Shown here one piece after another: positions 1 through 5,269 of a stretch of DNA of 8,117 bases. Within the stretch, counting starts at the first letter, position 1; every line of letters begins with the position of its first letter. Below the pieces are notes generated by a model, which was given only the letters and a program-made list of their open reading frames with translations, was not told the DNA's origin and searched no databases. Both the position numbers and the translations under genes were made by a program. This stretch comes from Verrucomicrobiota bacterium (GTDB lineage Bacteria; Verrucomicrobiota; Verrucomicrobiia; Chthoniobacterales; Terrimicrobiaceae), in NCBI GenBank assembly GCA_026398285.1, contig JAPLTI010000330.1, positions 1-8,117 of the forward strand, given 5' to 3'.

Positions 1-399
1 GAAAAGCCAACCCGTATGGTTGTCGTCGAGCGCCAGTGCCATGGGCAGAGCAATGAGGTAGAAGGCGTGGCCATTCGCATCATTCACCACATCACGCCAC
101 GGTGCACCGCCTGCGAGGCCCCACAGGGCACCCCATACAGGCGCAGCAACACCCATCAATAAAACAGTGACCCCAAGCCACCCTTGGACAGGCTTGAGAA
201 AAAGTCGCCTCTCGCTGCGTGGCACCCAAAAGAAAAGAAACAGGCAACCTGAAAGCGTGAGCACGAAAAGCAGAAAGCGGAATGAGAAGCCATCGATTGT
301 CGGCAGGCGACCGTGCTGCAAAAAGACCAGATCGGCCAAAATCAAAAAAACCAAACCGCGCAAGACGGCTCGAGCCTGATCAATCCTGGAGTTGTTCAA
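1..399 (-). CDS. N-terminal part of a polytopic membrane protein, possibly O-antigen polymerase/ligase-like (partial)
   Basis: I translated this frame by hand: 133 codons are open from a TTG at 399-397 to the left edge, where the gene runs out of the window. The product is very hydrophobic, with about four membrane segments (residues roughly 14-29, 41-58, 73-96 and 111-124). A short basic loop (PRSERR, about 60-65) follows the second segment. No ATG lies upstream: the frame is open back to a TAA at 459-457, but the codons between offer no usual start, so TTG 399 is the most upstream candidate and no Shine-Dalgarno precedes it. The next ATG in frame is codon 82, inside the third segment, and so unlikely. 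The pattern 'W R D V V N D A N G H A F Y L' before a membrane segment recalls N-terminal halves of O-antigen polymerase/ligase proteins, and the glycan genes upstream agree, but this identification is a guess. The terminator immediately in front is odd. Confidence 0.55.
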   Translation of the reverse strand, partial: MNNSRIDQARAVLRGLVFLILADLVFLQHGRLPTIDGFSFRFLLFVLTLSGCLFLFFWVPRSERRLFLKPVQGWLGVTVLLMGVAAPVWGALWGLAGGAPWRDVVNDANGHAFYLIALPMALALDDNHTGWLF

Positions 400-403
400 A
401 ACG

Positions 404-453
404 AAAAAAAACCGGGAAGCATCGAGACCGAGGTCTTCGGGTGCTTCCCGGTT
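404..453 (-). terminator. Strong intrinsic terminator after the small secreted protein gene
   Basis: A perfect 12-bp inverted repeat (AACCGGGAAGCA at 410-421 against TGCTTCCCGGTT at 442-453) encloses a 20-nt loop that can itself pair (AGAC 425-428 with GTCT 433-436). On the minus strand it is followed at once by eight T residues (404-411, partly shared with the stem base). It lies 27 nt past the TAA of the 112-residue gene. A smaller hairpin (CTAATT 468-473 with AATTAG 479-484, 5-nt loop) covers the stop codon itself. A GC-rich stem plus T-tract is the classic Rho-independent layout on the minus strand; on the plus strand the T-run is poor and no gene needs it. Confidence 0.88.
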
Positions 454-480
454 GGGTTAGTTATTTTCTAATTTCCCGAA

Positions 481-819
481 TTAGTTCGAGAGATCCGTGG
501 TCTGACCAGTCACAGGGTTGGTCTGAACGAAGGGATTCGCCTTGGCTTCGGAAATCGAAAGCTTAGGGAAGCTCACTTTGTCGCCCTTGACAGAGTTTCC
601 GGATTTGGATGTGCCGGCGGTGATTTTCACGCTTTTGAGGCCCTTCAAAGGAAAGGACTTTGTCGAACCGGGCGAGATTTTTTTGACGGTGTTGCCAACT
701 TTGTAGAAATAGGTCTTATTTCCTAGGTTGGAGACTTTGATGGATTTTGTCGCTGCATATGACACCGACGAAGCGGCGATCATCACTGCAGTGACGAGTA
801 GTATGGTTTTTTTGATCAT
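481..819 (-). CDS. Small secreted lysine-rich protein, function unknown
   Basis: This gene encodes 112 residues. The N-terminus is a clear Sec signal peptide: MIKK, a hydrophobic core (about residues 5-16), then SVSYA-A with a likely signal peptidase I cut after residue 22 or 23. The mature part of about 90 residues is rich in Lys, Ser, Thr, Gly and Val, contains no cysteine, and reads as alternating beta strands (NKTYFYKVGN, about 34-43; KKISPGSTKSFPL, about 46-58; KSVKITAGTSKSG, about 62-74). The 'strand, PG turn, strand' pattern suggests a small beta-sandwich, but I recognise no family. It should act in the periplasm or outside the cell. It stands alone: 178 nt separate it from the gene upstream and a strong terminator follows, so it is probably monocistronic. 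Phased A-tracts and a -35-like box lie upstream. No Shine-Dalgarno is seen before the ATG. It looks more AT- and lysine-rich than its neighbours. Confidence 0.8.
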   Translation of the reverse strand: MIKKTILLVTAVMIAASSVSYAATKSIKVSNLGNKTYFYKVGNTVKKISPGSTKSFPLKGLKSVKITAGTSKSGNSVKGDKVSFPKLSISEAKANPFVQTNPVTGQTTDLSN

Positions 820-883
820 ATGATTTTGTTTTGCTTAACTAAAGCCCTACACAACCCTCGAGAGTATGAGTGGAGCCTTTGGC

Positions 884-942
884 AGACTATCCCCCCACTA
901 GTTCCCGTCAATATTTTTTTTGAAACTTTTTGAAATTTTTTT
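884..942 (-). promoter_or_regulatory. Putative promoter with phased A-tracts for the small secreted protein
   Basis: On the minus strand a TTGACG box (911-906) matches five of six bases of the sigma-70-type -35 consensus. Downstream, -10 candidates are weak: GATAGT (891-886, 14-nt spacer) or TAGTCT (889-884, 16-nt spacer). Directly upstream lie three A-tracts (minus strand; plus-strand T-runs 914-921, 927-931 and 936-942) whose centres are about 10-12 bases apart, in step with the helix, including a 10-bp-period repeat TTTTTGAAA (917-925, 927-935). This would act as an UP element or bent DNA. The transcript leader would be about 60 nt. The -35 and A-tracts are directly visible; promoter function is inferred. 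Confidence 0.4.
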
Positions 943-961
943 GGGCGGCGAAATATGCAAT

Positions 962-977
962 GGAATCGCGCGATTTC
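962..977. other. 12-bp perfect palindrome in the gap after the solenoid gene
   Basis: AATCGCGCGATT at 964-975 is fully self-complementary, and G962-C977 can pair outside it across a G-T step. As RNA it could form a 6-bp stem with a GCGC loop about 20 nt past the stop of the 558-residue gene, but no T-run follows on the minus strand, so it is a poor intrinsic terminator. It could instead be a dimeric protein-binding site upstream of the A-tract promoter. Chance cannot be excluded. Confidence 0.25.
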
Positions 978-997
978 AGGAACACGGAAATGACGGG

Positions 998-2674
998 TTA
1001 ATCCGCAAATATTGCTGAGATGGAAGGGGAGGAATTTTTGGAGGAATATGCGCGGGCGGCGTCGGGATTTCGCTGTTTCCATTGCTGGGCGACTTCCCGC
1101 GCGGTCTTGGTGCGGGACTCCGGCGCGGTGATTGCCAACGCCCATTCCATGGCCATCTCAGGATCCTCTCGCGCGAGCGACAAAGCCAAACGGCCTGCCG
1201 CGCCATCGATCGCCGGCCCCTTGGGTTTGGAAGACAGCCAAGCCGCCGCAGACTCCGCATCAACCTCGCTCCAAACCTCCACGAGCGCGCTGTTCGCGGA
1301 AGCTTGCAAGGCGGGAGGAATGGAGCCGATCTGACGCGTGGCCTCGGCGGGATCGACGCGGGCGATGCCGCGAATACCAGATTGAACAGCCAGATCCCTC
1401 GCTTCATCGAATCCATTGGCGCCACGGATTCCCCATTGGAGGACGCTGGCAGGATCCTCGCCTGCCCAAGAATTCACAAGGCTGGTTAAAGCGGCGTTTC
1501 GATCTCCACCGGTCAAGCGGGCGGCTTCGCCAAGCGCTCCGGAGGGGTCAGTGCGGGCCCATTCCGAGTAAAAGCCATCCAAGGCCTCAAGACGGGCACT
1601 GCCTTGGGGAAAGCTGCCAATCCAAGACGCAACCTCTTTTTTCGGAGCAGAGGAGCCGGCCATGGCACTGGCTACTTCCGATGTGGCCGAGTCGAGGGCG
1701 GGGCCGGGCGGGATTTTCGACAGGGCGGCGGCAGCAGCGGAAGGATCATTTACTGCCCAATTTTCAAAGAGGTCGGAGATCGCGGCTTGATACGCCATGC
1801 CAGATGGCATTTGCTCCAAGACGGCCTCAAAAACCTGCTTACTGTCGGCTTCCGGAGAGGAGCTGAGAAATGCAAGCAGATCCGAACGAACGGCGGGATC
1901 GTCGCTCTTCTTTGCGTGCTCCAAGGCCGCGCCGGGATCGGCGGAAACCCAAGATTCGGCGGTTGCCGCCAGGGCATTCGCGCGGATGGCAGGGTCCTCA
2001 ATCATTGTGAGCGCCTTCATTGCGGAAGCAGGGTTGCTCTCCGCCTCCTTGGCGATGACTTTTGCCACGATGAGTTCGCGGAGGTCAGAATCCTCAACGC
2101 TGTCCGCCAAAGACAGAGTCCGCTCAATGTTCCCAGAAGGAAGGCCCGAGGCAATCCACCGAAGAGCCTGATCACGATCATCGCCGACTGGCAGGGATTC
2201 CGCGAAGCGAAGGGCCTCCGAGGGATTTCGCTCGGCCAATTCGCCGAGGGAAAGCATGAGGGCCATATCGCGCTCAGCGCCTTCGGGCATTTCGAGTGCG
2301 GATTTGGCGATCTCCTGGGGATTTCCACTGCGCAGGCGGGGAAGAATATTTTCAAGGGCCGCGACGACCTCCCGGTGGCTTCGAGCTTCGCCCAAAACGG
2401 CAAGCGCCTTGCCGGTCTCCGAGAATGATGCCACAGGAGCAACCTGCGGGACAATCGCAGGCCTTGCCGGAGCGCTTGGCTGGGTTTTCACATCGGCTTG
2501 GGAGGACCGTAGTGTCGAGCTTGCCTCGCCGCCATTCGAGTAGGCTTGCAAATCGTTTTTATCGCTCAAAGCGGAATCCTGTGCAGGAACGGGGTCGAGA
2601 CGGCCTTTGAGAAGGTAGCCGGCCCCCAAGCCAAGGAATGCGCCCAAAATAAGGAGTGAGATGCTTTTCATCAT
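998..2674 (-). CDS. Membrane-anchored alpha-solenoid protein with about fourteen 32-residue 'DP..A' repeats
   Basis: This gene encodes 558 residues. A hydrophobic segment at 5-22 with a following KGR looks like an uncleaved signal anchor or a signal peptide without an obvious cleavage site. A low-complexity Ser/Pro/Ala/Gln linker follows (about 27-85). The rest is a repeat array: (D/N)P or a degenerate version recurs at about 118, 150, 182, 214, 246, 278, 310, 343, 376, 407, 441, 472, 504 and 537. Spacing is 31-34 residues, often with Trp four or five residues before and Ala three after (SWVSADPGAA, EWARTDPSGA, NSWAGEDPAS). Each unit seems to hold two helices, as in TPR or Sel1 solenoids, though neither consensus fits. 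No catalytic motif is visible; a periplasmic or surface scaffold role is inferred. Two ATG codons (2674, 2671) are possible starts and neither has a Shine-Dalgarno. The gene sits 79 nt past the dehydratase gene and may have its own promoter. I do not recognise a named family. Confidence 0.85.
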   Translation of the reverse strand: MMKSISLLILGAFLGLGAGYLLKGRLDPVPAQDSALSDKNDLQAYSNGGEASSTLRSSQADVKTQPSAPARPAIVPQVAPVASFSETGKALAVLGEARSHREVVAALENILPRLRSGNPQEIAKSALEMPEGAERDMALMLSLGELAERNPSEALRFAESLPVGDDRDQALRWIASGLPSGNIERTLSLADSVEDSDLRELIVAKVIAKEAESNPASAMKALTMIEDPAIRANALAATAESWVSADPGAALEHAKKSDDPAVRSDLLAFLSSSPEADSKQVFEAVLEQMPSGMAYQAAISDLFENWAVNDPSAAAAALSKIPPGPALDSATSEVASAMAGSSAPKKEVASWIGSFPQGSARLEALDGFYSEWARTDPSGALGEAARLTGGDRNAALTSLVNSWAGEDPASVLQWGIRGANGFDEARDLAVQSGIRGIARVDPAEATRQIGSIPPALQASANSALVEVWSEVDAESAAAWLSSKPKGPAIDGAAGRLALSLAREDPEMAMEWALAITAPESRTKTAREVAQQWKQRNPDAARAYSSKNSSPSISAIFAD

Positions 2675-2724
2675 AATGTGAAGGTTGGTTTGTTTGGAAA
2701 ACTTGGGATCGTAGATCGGAAGGA

Positions 2725-2752
2725 ACTATCTATCCGGGTATTCGAAAATCAA
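2725..2752 (-). promoter_or_regulatory. Weak candidate promoter before the solenoid-protein gene
   Basis: In the 79-nt gap after the dehydratase gene the minus strand carries TTGATT (2752-2747, four of six against TTGACA), a 16-nt spacer, and GATAGT (2730-2725, four of six against TATAAT). The start codon lies about 50 nt further on. No convincing terminator hairpin is seen in the gap, so read-through from the glycan operon is equally possible. Matches of this quality are common by chance. Confidence 0.2.
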
Positions 2753-2753
2753 G

Positions 2754-4694
2754 TCAGGCCGATTCTTTTCCAGCAGAGTTCAGAAATCCCTGCGCTTGGG
2801 AATCCGGGCTCTGCGAACCACCGTGGGAACCGGCGATCAGTGAAGCCATCCACCCCATCACCTCGGTGGGAGGCATGTAGTGGAGACGCCATCTCATCGC
2901 CTCCAATGGCTCCGCCACCGACGGGACGGTGGACTGCAAAATCCGCCGGATTTTTGAATGGGATGATGGAGCAATCCTCTCGCTAGGATGAATGGGCGTC
3001 TCGCGAAGTTTTTCCCCGGGCCGCAGACCGGTGTAAACAATCGAGATATCGCGGTCGGGCTTGAAGCCCTGCAACTCGATCATCTGGCGCGCGAGTTGAT
3101 CGATGCGGATCGGAAAGCCCATATCAAGAACGAAAGAATCGGCTGGTCCGGCAAAGGTGGCGGATTGAAGAATCAATCCAACCGCCTCGGGGATGCTCAT
3201 GAAATAACGCTCCACCTCGGGATGGGTCACGGTCACGGGCCCGCCCATGGCGATCTGGCGGCGGAAAACGGGAACCACGCTGCCAGAGGAGTCCAGGACA
3301 TTGCCAAAGCGCACGGAGCAAAAAACCGTGGGGCTGCCATCCCGCCCCTGCAACTCGGAGAGCACAAGTTCAGCGAGACGCTTGCTGGCACCCATGGCAT
3401 TCGAGGGATCGACGGCTTTGTCGGTCGAGACCAGAACGAATCTCCTGGCTCCATGTCTTTGAGCAGCGCGGGCACAAAAAAGGGTGCCAAAAGTGTTGTT
3501 CCAAACTGCCTCTCCGGGCTGCTTCTCCATCAACGGGACATGCTTGTGGGCCGCCGCGTGGAAAACAATTGTGGGCAAATGAGTGGAAAACACAGTTTCC
3601 AATTGGTGCTCATTGCAGACACTGCCGGCCAAAGCCTCCAAGGCGACTGATGGATAATCCCGCAAAATTTCCTGCTCCACCTCGAAAAGCGCCGGCTCTG
3701 CCCGCTCCATAAGGATAAGCACCTCCGGGTTACGGGCGGCAATCTGGCGGCAGAGCTCCCGTCCAATGCTGCCGCCGGCACCCGTCACTAGGACACGTGC
3801 GCCATGAATGAAGGAATTGATTGCATCTTCATCCAGCAAAACAGGGGCACGGCCAAGCAAATCCTCCGGCGCAACATGGCGAAGGCGCTCCACCGAGAAC
3901 TTCCGGGTGAGAATGCAATTCACCGATGGCAGAATATCGTGGTCAATGCCTGCTGTGTTCAAGTCTGACACGAGCCTGGAAATCAGGACCGGAGATGCTC
4001 CAGGCATTGCTATGATGGCCTTCGCAATTTCCAGCCTGGACATGGCTGGGAGCATTTCCTCGAAATTGGAAACCACGGGGATTCCATGGAGCGTGCGGTC
4101 GATTTTTTTGAAATCATCATCAAAAAAGCACACCACATCCAAGCCGAGACCCGGCTTGCTTTGTATCTCGCGAGCAAGCACTGCGCCGGCCTGGCCTGCA
4201 CCAAGGATCGCCACTCTCTTGGCCTGCGCGGCGTGAGCTCTTTTGGCGAAGAAACGGTCCCGAAGAATCCTCATTACAATCCGCAACCCGCAGACCCCGA
4301 GGAATGAGAGAATAAAATCCACCACGATTGTGCCCCTCGGAATCATCCCCACTCCACCCGAGACAAACCAAGCCGCGAGTTGGAAGATCGCTGCAGAGCC
4401 CAGAGCAACAAAAATCATTTTGGCATCCGGAAAACTAAAAAAAGTCAGCAGACTCCGGAATTGTCCGAATGCTGCAAGGATGGCTAATTTCAGGGCAATG
4501 ACCCATAGAATGGATTCCGCCCACCTTTGCAGAAACTCCGGCGGTATATTCAGATCGAACCGGGTCAAGAGCGCCAACAAGGAGGAAACACAAAATATCA
4601 GTGCGTAGGACGCCAGCAAGAGAGGGCCGCGCAGTGGGCCGGCAACCAGATCATGCAAAGATTGAGAAAATCTATTTCCGCGCGCTGTTCGCAT
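2754..4694 (-). CDS. Membrane-anchored NDP-sugar 4,6-dehydratase (WbpM/PglF/CapD type)
   Basis: The family converts UDP-GlcNAc (or a similar UDP-HexNAc) to the 4-keto-6-deoxy sugar, the entry step to QuiNAc, FucNAc or bacillosamine. With this start it has 646 residues, the usual length for the large form. Four membrane helices (about 23-43, 62-77, 92-111, 121-141) precede a first Rossmann-like domain with GAGQAG (165-170). The catalytic SDR domain has TGAGGSIG (303-310), HAAAHKHVP (379-387), STDKA (423-427), MGASK (434-438), RFGNVLDSSGSV (462-473) and GLRPGEKL (556-563). Met434 stands where ordinary SDRs have the YxxxK Tyr, as known for WbpM and PglF; Thr424, Asp425, Lys426 and Lys438 are kept, so it should be active. 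I chose the ATG at 4694-4692 because it overlaps the upstream stop as TGATG and has AAGGAG (4710-4705) ten bases before it. An ATG at 4730 would add 12 residues but has no Shine-Dalgarno. The exact sugar substrate is inferred. Confidence 0.93.
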   Translation of the reverse strand: MRTARGNRFSQSLHDLVAGPLRGPLLLASYALIFCVSSLLALLTRFDLNIPPEFLQRWAESILWVIALKLAILAAFGQFRSLLTFFSFPDAKMIFVALGSAAIFQLAAWFVSGGVGMIPRGTIVVDFILSFLGVCGLRIVMRILRDRFFAKRAHAAQAKRVAILGAGQAGAVLAREIQSKPGLGLDVVCFFDDDFKKIDRTLHGIPVVSNFEEMLPAMSRLEIAKAIIAMPGASPVLISRLVSDLNTAGIDHDILPSVNCILTRKFSVERLRHVAPEDLLGRAPVLLDEDAINSFIHGARVLVTGAGGSIGRELCRQIAARNPEVLILMERAEPALFEVEQEILRDYPSVALEALAGSVCNEHQLETVFSTHLPTIVFHAAAHKHVPLMEKQPGEAVWNNTFGTLFCARAAQRHGARRFVLVSTDKAVDPSNAMGASKRLAELVLSELQGRDGSPTVFCSVRFGNVLDSSGSVVPVFRRQIAMGGPVTVTHPEVERYFMSIPEAVGLILQSATFAGPADSFVLDMGFPIRIDQLARQMIELQGFKPDRDISIVYTGLRPGEKLRETPIHPSERIAPSSHSKIRRILQSTVPSVAEPLEAMRWRLHYMPPTEVMGWMASLIAGSHGGSQSPDSQAQGFLNSAGKESA

Positions 4695-4710
4695 CAATGG
4701 CTGACTCCTT
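4694..4710 (-). promoter_or_regulatory. Shine-Dalgarno and TGATG coupling site of the dehydratase gene
   Basis: Read on the minus strand, AAGGAG (4710-4705) is followed by ten bases and then TGATG, in which the transferase stop TGA (4696-4694) and the dehydratase ATG (4694-4692) share one base. This is the only strong Shine-Dalgarno seen before any start in the window. It sets the dehydratase start at 4694 and implies translational coupling of the two genes. Confidence 0.7.
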
Positions 4711-5257
4711 CCGATCGCGTGGTTTTCCATAGGGTTAAAAGAATGATTTTCAGATCGAAAAGAAAAGACGCATTAAGGAAGTAGTGGTGATCCAACTCGA
4801 CCTTTCGTTCAAGGGAAATTTCATCACGACCATTGACTTGAGCCCACCCCGTGATGCCTGGACGCAAAGCGTGGATGCCGAGTTTCGTTCGTTCGGCCGC
4901 GAGATCATGCTGATTGAAAAGCGCAGGGCGTGGACCGACTAGAGACATGTCTCCCACCAAAACACTCCATAATTGAGGCAACTCATCAAGGCTGGTTCGG
5001 CGCAGGAATCGCCCTGCGGGGGTAAGAAGACTTTCCGGATTTTGGATGAGATGGGTGGCGACTTGGGGAGCGCCGACATGCATGGACCGAACTTTCGGCA
5101 TCAAAAAAATTTCATTCCCCCGCCCGATACGCTTTGAAAAGTAAAGCACCGGCCCCGGTGATCCGAACCGCACCAGAAATGCGCAAACGACGAAAAGCGG
5201 GCTTAAAATTGCCAGAAGAGCGGCGGCGAGCAGGATATCGAAAGCTCTTTTAAGCAT
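4694..5257 (-). CDS. PglC-like monotopic phosphoglycosyl transferase (undecaprenyl-phosphate sugar-1-phosphate transferase)
   Basis: This family transfers a sugar-1-phosphate from a UDP-sugar to undecaprenyl phosphate and so starts a glycan repeat unit at the cytoplasmic face. At 187 residues it is the minimal PglC-like form, without the long N-terminal membrane domain of WbaP or WcaJ. The single hydrophobic segment (about 7-29) carries Ser19-Pro20, the break that makes this a re-entrant helix in PglC. Further landmarks are GPVLYFSKRIG (35-45), KVRSM (55-59), the catalytic Asp91-Glu92 dyad in SLDELPQLW, VGPRP (107-111), RPGITGWAQVNGR (132-144) and ELDHHY (154-159). All key residues are present. 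It begins 12 nt after the stop of the ligase-type gene, without a visible Shine-Dalgarno, and ends in a TGATG overlap with the dehydratase. Pairing with a 4,6-dehydratase suggests a 6-deoxy-HexNAc substrate such as QuiNAc, FucNAc or bacillosamine; that is inference. Confidence 0.94.
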   Translation of the reverse strand: MLKRAFDILLAAALLAILSPLFVVCAFLVRFGSPGPVLYFSKRIGRGNEIFLMPKVRSMHVGAPQVATHLIQNPESLLTPAGRFLRRTSLDELPQLWSVLVGDMSLVGPRPALFNQHDLAAERTKLGIHALRPGITGWAQVNGRDEISLERKVELDHHYFLNASFLFDLKIILLTLWKTTRSEGVSH

Positions 5258-5269
5258 ATTAACGGAGTT

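Noticed and set aside
404..453. Possible bidirectional terminator
   Set aside because: The stem is symmetric, but the plus-strand side lacks a good T-run and no plus-strand gene reads toward it.
167..566. Two overlapping Lys/Arg-rich plus-strand frames
   Set aside because: They are opposite the hydrophobic membrane-protein frame, the terminator and the end of the small secreted gene. Lys/Arg-rich translations are the expected antisense of Phe/Leu-rich codons.
816..1425. Minus-strand frames of 109 and 149 codons overlapping the end of the solenoid gene
   Set aside because: They are out-of-frame readings of the same repeat-coding DNA with Pro/Arg-rich products. The gap part shows promoter-like rather than coding features.
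1132..1866. Plus-strand open frame of 244 codons
   Set aside because: It lies wholly opposite the solenoid gene. Its product is rich in Arg, Pro, Ser and Trp with no domain-like pattern, while the minus-strand frame has clear periodic repeats. It is an antisense shadow of a GC-rich gene.
1604..2428. Plus-strand open frame of 274 codons opposite the solenoid gene
   Set aside because: Gly/Arg-rich translation without recognisable motifs, no start signal, and fully inside the better supported minus-strand gene. The length comes from the codon bias of that gene.
2988..3650. Plus-strand open frame of 220 codons opposite the dehydratase
   Set aside because: It covers the conserved SDR catalytic motifs of the minus-strand dehydratase, and its own translation shows no family features.
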